This document shows positions 16,501 through 26,485 of a stretch of DNA of 64,000 nt, one piece after another (within the stretch, counting starts at the first letter, position 1; every line of letters starts with the position of its first letter). The stretch is from Paracoccus everestensis. GTDB lineage: Bacteria; Pseudomonadota; Alphaproteobacteria; Rhodobacterales; Rhodobacteraceae. The stretch spans positions 2,528,501-2,592,500 of the forward strand of contig NZ_CP090836.1 of assembly GCF_021491915.1 (NCBI RefSeq), written 5' to 3'. The notes under the pieces are model-generated. The model worked only from the letters and a program-made list of their open reading frames with translations, did not search any database and was not told the origin of the DNA. Position numbers and translations under genes: made by a program.

Positions 16501-18546
16501 ATGCCTATTGCCTTTCGACTTCCGACCCTTCTTCTTTCCGCCACTGCCTTGTGCGGCCCTGCCGCTGCCCTTGCGCAGACCCAGGCCGCCCCAACCGTAT
16601 TGGAGGAGATCGTCGTCACGACCGCGTCGGGCATCGCGACCTCCGTCCAGGACGCGCCAGCCTCGGTCACGGTAATCGACCAGAAAGCGATCCAGGCCAG
16701 CGGCGCGCGCAATGTCAAGGACGTGCTGCGCACGGTGCCAGGCCTGAACCTGACGCGCGGCAATGACGGCAATTCGAACGTCTCGTTCCGGGGCCTGTCC
16801 AGCAGCCGCACCCTGACCCTGGTCAATGGCAAGCGCATCGGCAGCCGCAACACATTCGCCCGCCATTACCAGGGCGACCTGCAAATCGTGCCCCTAGATG
16901 CTATCGACCGGATCGAAGTCGTGCGCGGTCCGATGTCCACCCTTTATGGATCGGATGCGATGGGCGGGGTGATCAACATCATCACCCGAAAGTCGAGCGA
17001 CGCCTGGACCGGATCGGTCACGACCGATTTCGGCATTGCGGACAACAACACCACTGCCGACAGCCGGTCGGTCTCGGCCTGTCTGTCGGGCCCGCTGGGC
17101 CGGAACCTTTCCCTGTCGGCTTGGGGCAAGCTGGCGGAAACGGAATCCCCCAAAGCCTATGGCTTCACCGAAAGCCGGGGCGAGTTGATCCCGCAGTATT
17201 CCACGAACGGGATCCGCACCCAGACCCTGGGTGCGCGCCTGACCTGGACCCCCGGCGACGGCATGGAATGGGGGGCCGAGGCGCAGTCTTCAGTCGACGA
17301 CTATCTGGCGCCCGACAACGGCCCGACGGAAAACGAGGTCACCCGCCACAGCATCGGCCTGACGAACGAATGGCAATTGGCCGGGGGACAGCTGTCCAGC
17401 TACCTGCGCCACGAGGCGTCGGAAAACAAAAGCCGGAACACCGATACGGGCGATTTCGACGATGCCATCGATTATAACGCGACGACGCTGGAATCGCGCT
17501 ATACGTCCGCGGCAACGCTGGGCGGGCATACCTTGGACTATACCCTGGGCGGGTTGATCGCCCATGAGAAGTTGCGCGATCCGAACACCACGGCGGATGC
17601 GCTGATCGAAGGCTCGGCCACAACGGCGGCGCTTTACGGAGAGGTTCGCACGGACGTGACCGACGCGCTGAGCCTGACCGGAGGCCTGCGCGTGGATCAT
17701 CACGAGGATTTCGGCACCCATGTGACCCCCCGCATCTATGCCAATTACCGGATCAGCGACGCGCTGATGCTGAAGGCGGGCTATTCCCAGGCCTTTGTCG
17801 CGCCCGACCTGCGCAACCTGAACCCGAACTATCGGATGGGTTCGCGCGGCAATGGCTGCAAACCCTATCCCGGTCCCTGCACGATCATCGGCAACCCCGA
17901 CCTGCAACCCGAAATCTCGGACAATTATGAAATCGGGCTGAACTATCAGGGCGAACGGACCAGCTGGGAGGTGACGGTCTTTTACAACGATGTCGAGGAC
18001 ATGATAAGCGCCCGCAGGATCCGCCCGGCCGATCCTGCAAATCCCGATGACACCGCCTTGTTTCAGCGCGACAACTTCGATTACGGCAAGACCGCCGGGA
18101 TCGAGGCGGGGTTCGAACATGACCTGACCGACAACCTGGCCTGGACCACCTCGGCCACCCATATCGCCAAGTCGGAATTCAAGTATGGCGATTTCGACAC
18201 CGCCTATCCGATGGCCACGACCCCGGAATGGAACGTCACCACCGGCCTTGCCTGGCAGGCCACCGACCGCCTGAACCTGTCGGGGCAGGTCACCTATGTC
18301 GGCAAGCAGGTGGGCTTTGTAATCGAGGAAGGGTTGACGGTGGGTGATGACGAACAGGCGTCTGTTCCGGCGGGGCAGAACAGCAAGGCCTATTACCTGG
18401 TCGATGTCGCGGCGGCTTTCGACCTGACCGACGACACCACGCTGAACCTGGGCATCGACAACCTGTTCGACGACCAGCCCGAATCAGAGGTGGATTACCG
18501 CGAGGATGGCCGCCTGTTCAAGATCGGGCTGACCACCCGCTTCTGA
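16501..18546 (+). CDS. TonB-dependent outer membrane receptor, CirA/FepA type
   Basis: A 681-residue outer membrane receptor, probably for an iron-siderophore or similar chelate. After a signal peptide (cleavage near ALAQ) comes a TonB box-like EEIVVTTA, then a plug domain with VRGPMSTLYGSDAMGGVINIITRK. A 22-strand type barrel with a terminal Phe (TTRF) completes the protein. A cysteine pair lies in an extracellular-type loop (NGCKPYPGPC). The start at 16501 gives the cleaner signal peptide; 16477 is also in frame. No transport operon or clear Fur/Irr box is adjacent, so the ligand is unknown. Confidence 0.88.
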   Translation: MPIAFRLPTLLLSATALCGPAAALAQTQAAPTVLEEIVVTTASGIATSVQDAPASVTVIDQKAIQASGARNVKDVLRTVPGLNLTRGNDGNSNVSFRGLSSSRTLTLVNGKRIGSRNTFARHYQGDLQIVPLDAIDRIEVVRGPMSTLYGSDAMGGVINIITRKSSDAWTGSVTTDFGIADNNTTADSRSVSACLSGPLGRNLSLSAWGKLAETESPKAYGFTESRGELIPQYSTNGIRTQTLGARLTWTPGDGMEWGAEAQSSVDDYLAPDNGPTENEVTRHSIGLTNEWQLAGGQLSSYLRHEASENKSRNTDTGDFDDAIDYNATTLESRYTSAATLGGHTLDYTLGGLIAHEKLRDPNTTADALIEGSATTAALYGEVRTDVTDALSLTGGLRVDHHEDFGTHVTPRIYANYRISDALMLKAGYSQAFVAPDLRNLNPNYRMGSRGNGCKPYPGPCTIIGNPDLQPEISDNYEIGLNYQGERTSWEVTVFYNDVEDMISARRIRPADPANPDDTALFQRDNFDYGKTAGIEAGFEHDLTDNLAWTTSATHIAKSEFKYGDFDTAYPMATTPEWNVTTGLAWQATDRLNLSGQVTYVGKQVGFVIEEGLTVGDDEQASVPAGQNSKAYYLVDVAAAFDLTDDTTLNLGIDNLFDDQPESEVDYREDGRLFKIGLTTRF

Positions 18547-18636
18547 CCCCGTGTCGCGAACCGGCCTGCGCCCGGTGGTGGACCTTCGCCGCCAAGCGTG
18601 TTCTTTTCGGGCCACCCGGCCCAAGGAGACGCGACC

Positions 18637-19557
18637 ATGACCCATTGCATCTTGATCGGCGCGCCTGTCGATGAAGGCCAGCGCCGCCCCGGCTGCCTGA
18701 TGGGACCGGCGGCCTATCGCGTGGCGGGATTGCCGGGAACCCTGACGGCCCTGGGCCATACGGTCCAGGACAGGGGCGACGTGCTGCCGGGTGCCCTGCC
18801 CGACCTGTCCTGCGCCAACCCTGCCGTCCACCACCTGCCCGAGATGATCGCCTGGACCGATGCGCTGCGGGATGCCGTGGCCGGGGCCTTGCCCGACGGG
18901 CTGCCGATCATCATGGGCGGGGATCACGCGCTTGCGCTTGGCAGCGTGGCGGGGGCGGCAATCCACGCGCACGCCACGGGCCGGCCCTTGTTCGTGCTGT
19001 GGCTGGACGCGCATAGCGACATCCACACGGTCCAGACGACGACATCGGGAAACCTGCACGGCACGCCCATAGCCTATGCGCTGGGGCTGCCGGGCTTTGA
19101 TCCCTTTCCGTCCTTTCCCCATCCGGTGCCGGGCCAAAACATCTGTATGTTCGGCATCCGCAGCGTGGATCCGGCCGAACACGCCGCCCTTGTTGCCATC
19201 GACATTACGGTGAACGATATGCGAGTGCTGGACGAACAGGGCATTGTCGCCCCCTTGCGGACATTCCTGGACCAGGTCGCGGCGGCGAACGGGATGCTGC
19301 ACGTGTCGCTGGACGTGGATTTCCTGGACCCGTCGATCGCACCCGCCGTAGGCACCACCGTCCCCGGTGGAGCCACCTTCCGCGAGGCGCATCTGGTCAT
19401 GGAACTGCTGCACGAATCCGGCCTGGTCACGTCGCTGGATCTGGTGGAGCTGAACCCGTTCTTGGACGACCGGGGCCGCACGGCCAAGCTGATGGTCGAT
19501 CTGGTCGGCAGCCTGATGGGCCGCAAGGTCTTCGACCGCCCCACCCGCAGCTTCTGA
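18637..19557 (+). CDS. rocF: Arginase
   Basis: A 306-residue ureohydrolase that splits arginine to ornithine and urea. The manganese-ligand motifs are GGDHALALGS, DAHSDIHT and SLDVDFLDP, in the correct order. The start at 18637 is preceded by AAGGAGACG; an upstream ATG at 18598 lacks such a site. Agmatinase is a possible alternative in this family, but the spacing and the GTTVPGG stretch favour arginase. The gene stands alone between the receptor and the tRNA genes. Confidence 0.88.
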   Translation: MTHCILIGAPVDEGQRRPGCLMGPAAYRVAGLPGTLTALGHTVQDRGDVLPGALPDLSCANPAVHHLPEMIAWTDALRDAVAGALPDGLPIIMGGDHALALGSVAGAAIHAHATGRPLFVLWLDAHSDIHTVQTTTSGNLHGTPIAYALGLPGFDPFPSFPHPVPGQNICMFGIRSVDPAEHAALVAIDITVNDMRVLDEQGIVAPLRTFLDQVAAANGMLHVSLDVDFLDPSIAPAVGTTVPGGATFREAHLVMELLHESGLVTSLDLVELNPFLDDRGRTAKLMVDLVGSLMGRKVFDRPTRSF

Positions 19558-19599
19558 AAGCCTTGCCAATTGCCCCCCTGCCGGTTAGCGACAGGGAAC

Positions 19600-19685
19600 G
19601 CGGGCGTGGCGGAATGGCAGACGCATGGGACTTAAACTCCCTGGGGCGCAAGCCCGTGCGGGTTCAAGTCCCGCCGCCCGCACCA
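19600..19685 (+). tRNA. tRNA-Leu (UAA)
   Basis: A class II tRNA with acceptor arms GCGGGCG and CGCCCGC, a long variable arm, and an encoded CCA end (19683-19685). The anticodon loop CTTAAAC holds TAA at 19633-19635. The T arm GGTTCAAGTCC is intact. Confidence 0.95.
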
Positions 19686-19706
19686 GTTTTCCCCCGGAAA
19701 TGCAAG

Positions 19707-19732
19707 ACGGCCAGCCCCGAGGGACCGGCCGT
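19707..19732. terminator. Small hairpin between the two tRNA genes
   Basis: A 6-bp stem (ACGGCC / GGCCGT) with a 14-nt loop lies between the 3' ends of the two convergent tRNA genes. It has no T run on either strand and is a weak candidate for tRNA transcript termination. Confidence 0.3.
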
Positions 19733-19746
19733 TCCTGGATCAACCA

Positions 19747-19822
19747 TGGTGCCGCTGAAGGGACTCGAACCCCCGACCCCATCATTACGAATGACGTGCT
19801 CTACCAGCTGAGCTACAGCGGC
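19747..19822 (-). tRNA. tRNA-Thr (CGU)
   Basis: On the minus strand the acceptor arms are GCCGCTG and CAGCGGC, with an encoded CCA end. The D arm reads GCTCAGCTGGTAGAGC. The anticodon loop TTCGTAA gives anticodon CGT (19789-19787), reading ACG, and the T arm GGTTCGAGTCC is intact. It is convergent with tRNA-Leu. Confidence 0.95.
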
Positions 19823-19901
19823 ATCTGGTTGTGCGGCGCCGGATAGCAGGTTCCACGCCAAGGGAAAAGGGGGCGCGGCACTTTTTCTGCGTCCCCGTCG
19901 G

Positions 19902-21626
19902 TCAAGGCCGGGTCTTGCCCTCGGTCCAGTCCGCATCCTCGGGCGGAAGGACGTCGGGACGGATCAGGGTCGGTTCGGGCTGCACGGCGGGCGCGGGCCG
20001 AACCGACGGCTGCGGGTCTGCGGCCATGACCTCGACCCGGACGGGCACCGGTTCGGGCGTGGTGATGGTGTGGGCGGGTTCGACCGTCACATAGTCGCTT
20101 TCACGCGGGACCATGCCCGGGGTCACATCGGCGATTTCCACCCTGCGGACCTTGGAGGTCTTGCCCACGGGTTCCACGACCGGCTTGACCGGCTCGTCTT
20201 GCCGGACCGCGTCCTCGACCACAGGGGCCGATGGCTGAGGCTTTGGCGCGCCGACCAGCAAGGGCAGCATTTCAGCGCCCGGCGCCGCCATGGCGCCGGT
20301 GCCCCTTGCCTGGGGTTCCCGCCAGGTCAGCGTGTCAAAGCCGCCGCAACTGTCGCAAACCGGCGCCCAGTCCGACATCACGTTATGGCATTTGTCGCAA
20401 ACCCATTGCGGGCCGCGCGAGGCGGTCAGCGCGCGCGCCAGATATCCGCGCACGACGCTGTCGTCCGCGCCCTCGCCCCGCTCCACCGCCGCCATGATCG
20501 ACAGCGTGCGCACGGTCGGATGCTTTTCGGCCAGATCGCCCAACGCGCGGCGGGCGCCGGGGAAATCTTCGGCCGACAGCAGCAGTTCGGCGCGCAGCAG
20601 GCGCGATTCCTGGTCGTTGGGGTTCTTGGCGATCAGCCGGTCGAACCGGGTCAGGCGGGCGGAAGGCGTCTCATCGGGCACGATCTCGGCATAAGCCGAG
20701 GCCACGTCGGGATGGGGCCGCACCGACCAGGTCTTTTCCAGCACGCGGGACGCATTGCGGTAATCCTTTTGCGCGATATAGCTGCGCGCGGCCAGGACCG
20801 CCGCCGGGATCAGGTCCGGGGATGCCTTGTTGGCGGAAATCGCGGCCTCTCGGGCGCTTATGGAATTGCCATGGGCCAGAACTTCGCTGGCTTCCTGCAA
20901 GGCCAGCACGGCATCGCGGCGGATATGCACATCGGAGGGCAGATCGCCCTGACGGCGCTTGTCCTTCAGCAATTGCCGCGCGCCCTTCCAGTCATGTTCC
21001 CGCATTTCCAGATCCAGCAGCGTATCCTGCAGATCGCGGTGACGGGGCTTGAGGGCATAGGCCTTCTGCGCCAGCAGCAAGGCGGTTGCCGTGTCGCCGT
21101 CTTCCATCTTCTGGCGCATCAACCCGCGAATACCCACAAAGCGGGTGCGGTCGTCTTCCAGCAGCGTGCGATAAACCTGGCCCGCGCGGGTCTTGTCACC
21201 CGCCACCTCGGCCGCCTGGGCGGACAGCAGGTTGGTGATATGGGGCATGTTCAGGTATTTCTCGGCCTTGGCGGCCTTGTCCTGGGCCAGCTTGCCTTCG
21301 CCCGATGCCACGGCCAGCATCCCCTCGCCCAGGGCCTCGTATCCCTTGCGTTCGCGGGACCGGGCGAAATAGCGGTCGATGGCCGTTTCATCCCCCGCAA
21401 TGAAGCGGATAAAGGCCAGGACCAGGCCCAGGGCCTTGAAGACCAGCCAGGCCAGAACCATCAGCACCAGCAGCGCCACGACCGCCTTGACGGGGGTCAG
21501 CGCGTATTCCGTGCCGGCATATTCGATGCGCAGCATCTGGCCCGTTTCGGACAACTGCACCGCCCCAAGCGAGACGACTAGGACCACGGCGAAGAAAAAC
21601 AGGATTTTCAACAAGGACAGCAGCAT
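19902..21626 (-). CDS. HemY N-terminal domain / TPR protein
   Basis: A 574-residue protein. Two hydrophobic segments in the first 65 residues (LLKILFFFAVVLVVSLGAV and VKAVVALLVLMVLAWLVF) match the HemY_N domain; TPR-like helical repeats follow. Around residues 410-432 is a four-Cys ribbon (CDKCHN, CDSCGG), like the rubredoxin-type domain of LapB. The last 120 residues are low in complexity. Despite the name, HemY of this type is not protoporphyrinogen oxidase and its role is unresolved. The start at 21626 has TGAGG upstream. It is last in a hemD-led operon. Confidence 0.8.
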   Translation of the reverse strand: MLLSLLKILFFFAVVLVVSLGAVQLSETGQMLRIEYAGTEYALTPVKAVVALLVLMVLAWLVFKALGLVLAFIRFIAGDETAIDRYFARSRERKGYEALGEGMLAVASGEGKLAQDKAAKAEKYLNMPHITNLLSAQAAEVAGDKTRAGQVYRTLLEDDRTRFVGIRGLMRQKMEDGDTATALLLAQKAYALKPRHRDLQDTLLDLEMREHDWKGARQLLKDKRRQGDLPSDVHIRRDAVLALQEASEVLAHGNSISAREAAISANKASPDLIPAAVLAARSYIAQKDYRNASRVLEKTWSVRPHPDVASAYAEIVPDETPSARLTRFDRLIAKNPNDQESRLLRAELLLSAEDFPGARRALGDLAEKHPTVRTLSIMAAVERGEGADDSVVRGYLARALTASRGPQWVCDKCHNVMSDWAPVCDSCGGFDTLTWREPQARGTGAMAAPGAEMLPLLVGAPKPQPSAPVVEDAVRQDEPVKPVVEPVGKTSKVRRVEIADVTPGMVPRESDYVTVEPAHTITTPEPVPVRVEVMAADPQPSVRPAPAVQPEPTLIRPDVLPPEDADWTEGKTRP

Positions 21627-21636
21627 TGCCCGGACC

Positions 21637-22974
21637 TCAGTTTGAAGGGGCGGACAGGTCGGACAATGCCGCCTGCGCATCGCGATAGGACACGGCCCCG
21701 GCCAGCCATTCGGCCATGGCGGGGGCGGCACGGGCGTTGTCGGACAGGGCTTCGATTTCCGTCACGGCATCCGCGATGCGGCCCGCCTGGACGGCTTCGT
21801 CGGCGCGGGACAGGATCGCATCCGGATCGCTGCCTTCGCGCGCCTCGACCGACCGGGCGCCGGTCTGGGCGCGCAGGAAATTGGTCAGCAGGTTGCCATT
21901 GCCCGCCACGCTGTCCCCGCGCAGCGATGCGCGCAGGGCGGCGCGCGCCGCCTCGGGAAAGCTGGCTTGCAGGCTGTCCAGGCTGGGCACGTCCCGGGTC
22001 AGTGCCTCGGGCGCCTCAAGCCCCGCGCCTTCCAGCGTTTGCCGCGCCTCCTCCGGTGTCACGCCCCGGTCCAGGGCGGATTGCAGGGCGGCGACGGCGG
22101 CCACGGCTTCGGCCCGGCGGGTGCTTTCGGCGGCGGCTTCCTGCAACTGCTGCGCCTCGGCCTGGGCTGCATTGATCTGCGCCTGCGCGGCTTGGGCTGC
22201 GGTCTGGAGCTGTTGTTCCAGGGTATCCGCCTCAGCCGCCAAGGCCTGCACGCGCGCGGCCATGTCGGGGTCGATCTGCGGACGGGCCGTCAATTCCTGG
22301 ATTTGGACAGCCTGGGCTTCGATCTGCTGGCGCAATGCGGCCAGATCCTCGGGCGTAGGACCGGCGGGGGTATCTGCCGCCGCGGCTTCGGGCTGTGCCG
22401 CAGCCAGTTCGCTGCGCAGCGCATCGACCTGTTCGGCGGCCGCAGCTTGGGCTGCGGCAACCGCATCGCTGCGAATGGCAGCCACATCCACCTCGGGGGC
22501 GGCTGCAACGGGCTGGGGGACCGCCTGTTCGGGCAGCCAGTCCGCGGGCAGATGCGGCAATGCCCAGATCGTTGCCGCCGATCCCAGGCCTGCGGCGACC
22601 ACCCCGCCCAGGAAAACCGGCCAGAAGCCGGTCTTTTTCACCACGACCTTTTGCGCCGGTGCTGGTGCGGATGTTTGGACCGGGATGTCGCGCGGCGCGG
22701 GTTCCGGCATGGCGGCCTTGGGGGGATCATCGGATCCGGCCGCGTCCGGCTTGCGCGCGGCGGGGGGATGCTGGCCGGTCTTGTCGCCCAGCAGGGTCGA
22801 TTCGACGGGCTTCATCTCTGCCCCTTGCGCCGATGCGGCACGTCCGTCCCCCGCACCGATATCGGTCTGGGCAATCACGCCGGGCGTGGCCGCATCCTTT
22901 TTCGGCATCAGGGGGGTCTTGTCCTGCGGGGTTTCGGATTTGCTGTCGCTTGTGGTCTTGTCTGGCTTTTTCAC
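21637..22974 (-). CDS. Mitofilin-like coiled-coil inner membrane protein
   Basis: A 445-residue protein with a charged cytoplasmic start, a disordered Pro/Ala/Lys region and one membrane segment (FWPVFLGGVVAAGLGSAATIWAL). An Ala/Gln/Glu-rich coiled coil of about 150 residues follows, then a helical C-terminal domain. This matches the bacterial mitofilin (MICOS Mic60-like) proteins found between hemD and hemY in alphaproteobacteria. GTG at 22974 is chosen for its GGGGA site; an ATG at 23004 would add ten residues. It probably helps shape intracytoplasmic or inner membrane. Confidence 0.75.
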   Translation of the reverse strand: MKKPDKTTSDSKSETPQDKTPLMPKKDAATPGVIAQTDIGAGDGRAASAQGAEMKPVESTLLGDKTGQHPPAARKPDAAGSDDPPKAAMPEPAPRDIPVQTSAPAPAQKVVVKKTGFWPVFLGGVVAAGLGSAATIWALPHLPADWLPEQAVPQPVAAAPEVDVAAIRSDAVAAAQAAAAEQVDALRSELAAAQPEAAAADTPAGPTPEDLAALRQQIEAQAVQIQELTARPQIDPDMAARVQALAAEADTLEQQLQTAAQAAQAQINAAQAEAQQLQEAAAESTRRAEAVAAVAALQSALDRGVTPEEARQTLEGAGLEAPEALTRDVPSLDSLQASFPEAARAALRASLRGDSVAGNGNLLTNFLRAQTGARSVEAREGSDPDAILSRADEAVQAGRIADAVTEIEALSDNARAAPAMAEWLAGAVSYRDAQAALSDLSAPSN

Positions 22975-23063
22975 GTGGTATCCCCGTCTCGCGGCAGCAC
23001 GCATGGCCGCGCCTGGCCCGCAGCCTAATGAGGCCGGAGGCGCTTCTCAACCCGCCCTGCGCA

Positions 23064-23726
23064 TCATTGTTCCGCCAAAGGCAGGCTGCGGATGGCCGCA
23101 GCCATGGCCGCCGCATCGGGCCGCTGGGCCACGGCATGACCGGCGGCGGGCGCGGCCCAGGCGGCCCAGGCGGCATCGCTGATCGCCACCGGCCACAACG
23201 GCGCCCTTGCCCCCCGCCCGGCATCCGCCACCAGACGTGCGCTGCGCGGGGAAAACAGCGGCAGGATCACCGGGGCCGTTCCCGCCAGCAGCGCCCCCGC
23301 CTCGTTGGTCAAGGGGACGGCCTGCTGGTCGTACACGACCATCCCCGGGACCGGCAGGCGCCTTGCCAGATGCCGGCCATGCGGGTGGATCAGCGGCACC
23401 CCCGCCGCCTCGATCAGCGGCAGCAGGCTTTCGGCAAAGCCATTGCCCATCCGGACGTCAAATCCCGCCGCGTGCGCAACCTGCCCGGTATGCTCGCCCA
23501 CGCACAGCGCCAGCCGTCCCCGCCCCGCCCCGGCCGCGGGCACCGCATGGGCGGAGGTGAACACCAGCCCCGGCGCATCGCGCAAGGCGGCGGCGTCATG
23601 ATCCACCGCCACGATCCGCAGGATGGGCGAAATCACCGCTGGCCAGTCCGGCAGCATTGCCGCGAACCGCCGCGAATCCTGCGGCGGGCGGGTCAGCAGC
23701 AGAACAGGTCGCTTGGTGCTGGACAT
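23064..23726 (-). CDS. hemD: Uroporphyrinogen-III synthase
   Basis: A 220-residue HemD that closes and inverts ring D of hydroxymethylbilane to form uroporphyrinogen III, the branch point to heme, cobalamin and siroheme. Sequence identity in the family is low; the call rests on the N-terminal LLLTRPPQDSRRFA, the VFTSAHAV and LPLFSPRSA segments, and the adjacent mitofilin-hemY arrangement. The start at 23726 has GGGGA five bases upstream; 23732 is an alternative. hemC is not next to it. Confidence 0.8.
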   Translation of the reverse strand: MSSTKRPVLLLTRPPQDSRRFAAMLPDWPAVISPILRIVAVDHDAAALRDAPGLVFTSAHAVPAAGAGRGRLALCVGEHTGQVAHAAGFDVRMGNGFAESLLPLIEAAGVPLIHPHGRHLARRLPVPGMVVYDQQAVPLTNEAGALLAGTAPVILPLFSPRSARLVADAGRGARAPLWPVAISDAAWAAWAAPAAGHAVAQRPDAAAMAAAIRSLPLAEQ

Positions 23727-23791
23727 TGGCATCCCCTGTGACCGATGCTAGGGCCTGACGCGTAAGCGCCATTTCCCCGCCCGGCAAGAGC

Positions 23792-24862
23792 ATGAACGAT
23801 ACCCAGATTTTCCTTGGCATCGAGAGCAGTTGCGACGACACTGCCGCTGCCCTTGTGACAGGCGACCGGCGGATCCTGGCATCCGTGATCCACAGCCAGA
23901 CCGCGCTTCACGCCGATTTCGGCGGCGTGGTGCCGGAAATCGCCGCGCGCGCCCATGCGGAACGGCTGGACCTGGTCGTGGAACAGGCGCTGTCCCAGGC
24001 GGGCGTCGCGCTGTCCGATGTGGCGGCGGTGGCGGTCACGGCGGGACCGGGGCTGATCGGCGGGGTGATGGCGGGCGTCATGTGCGCCAAGGGCATCGCC
24101 GCTGGTGCGGGCCTGCCGCTGATCGGCGTGAACCACCTTGCGGGCCATGCGCTGACCCCGCGCCTGACGGACGGCATCGGCTTTCCCTATCTGATGCTGC
24201 TGGTATCGGGCGGACATTGCCAGTTCCTGCGCGTGGACGGACCGCAGGATTTCACCCGCCTGGGCGGCACCATCGACGATGCCCCGGGCGAGGCCTTTGA
24301 CAAGCTGGCCAAGCTGCTGGTCCTGCCCCAGCCGGGCGGGCCTTCCGTGGAATCCGAGGCCGCGTCCGGCAATCCCAACCGCTTCGCCCTGCCCCGCCCG
24401 CTTCTGGACCGTCCGGGATGCGATATGTCGTTTTCCGGCCTCAAGACCGCCGCGCTGCGGCTGCGCGACCAGTTGATCGCGGACCAGGGAGGCCTGCGTC
24501 AACAGGACCGTGCGGACCTGTGTGCCGCGTTCCAGCAGGCCGTGGCCGAGGTTTTGGCCGAAAAATCCCGCAGGGCGCTTGCGGCAAGCTCGGCCCCGGT
24601 TCTGGCCGTCGCGGGCGGTGTCGCCGCCAACCGCACCATCCGCGCGGCCTTGGAACGGGTGGCGCAGGATGCGGGCGCGCGGTTCCTTGCCCCGCCGCTT
24701 GCGCTTTGCACCGACAACGGCGCGATGATCGCCTGGGCCGGGGCGGAACGCTTTACCCTGGGTCATCGCGACGGCATGGACCTGGCCGCCCGCCCCCGCT
24801 GGCCGCTGGATCAGGACGCGGCCCCGATGCTGGGCAGCGGCAAGAAGGGTGCCAAGGCATGA
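23792..24862 (+). CDS. tsaD: tRNA N6-adenosine threonylcarbamoyltransferase TsaD
   Basis: A 356-residue Kae1/TsaD protein that attaches threonylcarbamoyl to A37 of ANN-decoding tRNAs. The ASKHA-fold motifs are present: [13 protein letters not shown] at the start, the metal-binding HAERL and NHLAGHAL histidines, and the [10 protein letters not shown] segment near the end. TsaB, its partner, is at 33875 in this window. It is divergent from hemD (65 bp) and overlaps gpsA by four bases. Confidence 0.95.
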   Translation: MNDTQIFLGIESSCDDTAAALVTGDRRILASVIHSQTALHADFGGVVPEIAARAHAERLDLVVEQALSQAGVALSDVAAVAVTAGPGLIGGVMAGVMCAKGIAAGAGLPLIGVNHLAGHALTPRLTDGIGFPYLMLLVSGGHCQFLRVDGPQDFTRLGGTIDDAPGEAFDKLAKLLVLPQPGGPSVESEAASGNPNRFALPRPLLDRPGCDMSFSGLKTAALRLRDQLIADQGGLRQQDRADLCAAFQQAVAEVLAEKSRRALAASSAPVLAVAGGVAANRTIRAALERVAQDAGARFLAPPLALCTDNGAMIAWAGAERFTLGHRDGMDLAARPRWPLDQDAAPMLGSGKKGAKA

Positions 24863-25800
24863 GCATCGCGATCGTGGGCGCGGGCGCATTCGGCACGGCG
24901 CTTGCGGTGGCCTTGTCCGCGAACGGCCCTGTGACGCTGTGGGCGCGCGACATCCGCTGGGGCCGCGACAACCCGCGCCTGCCGGGGGTCGCCCTGCCCG
25001 ATGCAATCCGCATCACCGATGATCTGCCGACGGCCACCCGGGCCGATACGCTGCTGATGGCCCTGCCCGCCCAGGCGCTTGGCGGCTTCCTGGCCGATCA
25101 CGCGGCGCTTCTGGACGGCAAGCACCTGGTCAGCACGGCCAAGGGCATCGACCTTGCCCAGTTGACCGGCCCGTCCGTCCTGCTGTCCAACGCCTGTCCG
25201 CGCGCGACCGTGGCGGTCCTGACCGGCCCGTCCTTTGCGGCTGACATCGCGCGCGGGCTGCCCACCGCCCTGACGCTGGCCTGCGCCAACGCTGAGGCGG
25301 GCAAGGCGCTGCAACACGCGCTGTCCACCCCGGTCCTGCGGCTTTACCGAACCACTGACGTGACAGGCGCCGAACTCGGCGGCGCGCTGAAGAACGTCAT
25401 CGCCATCGCAGCGGGCGTCGTGATCGGCGCGGGCTTGGGCGACAGCGCGAGGGCCGCCATCATCACGCGCGGCTTTGCCGAGATGACCCGCCTTGCCGCC
25501 CGTCTGGGCGCGCGCCCCGAAACGCTGACCGGCCTGTCGGGCTTGGGCGACCTGACATTGACCTGCACCTCGGCGGGGTCGCGCAACTTCCGCTATGGGC
25601 AGGCGCTTGGCGCGCGCCAGCCGTTCGACAGCACCACCACCGTCGAAGGCGCCGCCACCGCCCGCGCCGTCGCGGCCCTGTCGGACCAGATCGGCGAGGA
25701 TATGCCGATCGCCGCCATGGTGGCCCGCCTGGCCGAGGGCCGCATGACCGTGGACGACGCGGCCCAATCCCTGATGACTCGCCCCTTGAAGGAGGAATGA
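24859..25800 (+). CDS. gpsA: Glycerol-3-phosphate dehydrogenase [NAD(P)+]
   Basis: A 313-residue enzyme reducing dihydroxyacetone phosphate to sn-glycerol 3-phosphate for phospholipid synthesis. It has an N-terminal Rossmann motif GAGAFGTA, the STAKGI segment, and the catalytic Lys in [12 protein letters not shown]. The ATG overlaps the tsaD stop (ATGA). The longer open frame upstream is a shadow of tsaD. Confidence 0.94.
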   Translation: MSIAIVGAGAFGTALAVALSANGPVTLWARDIRWGRDNPRLPGVALPDAIRITDDLPTATRADTLLMALPAQALGGFLADHAALLDGKHLVSTAKGIDLAQLTGPSVLLSNACPRATVAVLTGPSFAADIARGLPTALTLACANAEAGKALQHALSTPVLRLYRTTDVTGAELGGALKNVIAIAAGVVIGAGLGDSARAAIITRGFAEMTRLAARLGARPETLTGLSGLGDLTLTCTSAGSRNFRYGQALGARQPFDSTTTVEGAATARAVAALSDQIGEDMPIAAMVARLAEGRMTVDDAAQSLMTRPLKEE

Positions 25801-26072
25801 TGCCCCTGTTCGCCGTGATCTGCCGGGACAAGCCCGGCGCCCTGCAAACCCGCCTGGATACGCGCGACGCGCATCTGGCCTATCTGCACGACAGCGGCAT
25901 TGTCCGCATGGCCGGCCCGCTTGTCGAGCAAGGCCAGATGTGCGGATCCCTGCTGGTCGTCGAAGCCGATGATCTGGCCGCGGCGCAGGACTGGGCGGCA
26001 AAGGATCCCTACAAGGCCGCCGGGCTGTTTGGCAGCACCGAGGTCGTCGAATGGAAGAAGGTGATCGGCTGA
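25800..26072 (+). CDS. YciI family protein
   Basis: A 90-residue YCII-domain protein of ferredoxin-like fold (FAVICRDKPGA, then R-x3-HLAYLHDSG). The family's function is poorly defined; some members act as small dehydratases or dehydrochlorinases. AAGGAGG immediately precedes two adjacent ATG codons (25797 and 25800), and the second is better spaced. It overlaps the gpsA stop and the next gene, so it sits within one operon. Confidence 0.8.
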   Translation: MPLFAVICRDKPGALQTRLDTRDAHLAYLHDSGIVRMAGPLVEQGQMCGSLLVVEADDLAAAQDWAAKDPYKAAGLFGSTEVVEWKKVIG

Positions 26073-26485
26073 TGGCCTTCTGGCTGTTCAAATCGGAGCC
26101 CGACGTGTTCGGCTGGGACGACCTGGTCGCCAAGGATGACGCGGGCGAGGAATGGGACGGGGTGCGCAACTATCAGGCGCGCAACTTCATGCGTGCGATG
26201 AAGACGGGCGATCTGGGCCTGTTCTATCATTCCAACATCGGCAAGGAAGCCGTGGGCATCGTCCAGGTCATCGCCGAGGCCCATCCCGACAGCACGGCGG
26301 ACGATCCGAAATGGGAATGCGTGGACATCATGGCCGTGAAGCCCCTGCCCCGCCCGGTTTCGCTGGACCAGGCGAAACAGGAACCGGCGCTCAAGGACAT
26401 GGTGCTGGTCAACAACTCGCGCCTGTCGGTCCAGCCGGTCAAGGATGACGAATGGGCCGCAATCATGAAACTGGCGGGGCTATAG
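26072..26485 (+). CDS. EVE domain-containing protein
   Basis: A 137-residue EVE (PUA-like) protein. The N-terminal WLFKSEPDVFGWDDL, the WDGVRNYQARNFMR motif and the LFYHSN strand are characteristic. EVE domains resemble YTH domains and are thought to bind modified nucleobases in DNA or RNA, but this stand-alone form has no assigned target. It starts on the last base of the yciI stop (TGATG). The transcript probably ends in the 3' element just downstream. Confidence 0.88.
   Translation: MAFWLFKSEPDVFGWDDLVAKDDAGEEWDGVRNYQARNFMRAMKTGDLGLFYHSNIGKEAVGIVQVIAEAHPDSTADDPKWECVDIMAVKPLPRPVSLDQAKQEPALKDMVLVNNSRLSVQPVKDDEWAAIMKLAGL

Noticed and set aside
19575..19590. GTTAGCGAC upstream of tRNA-Leu as another palindrome of the pckA type
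   Set aside because: Only one half-site matches; the second half lacks AAC.
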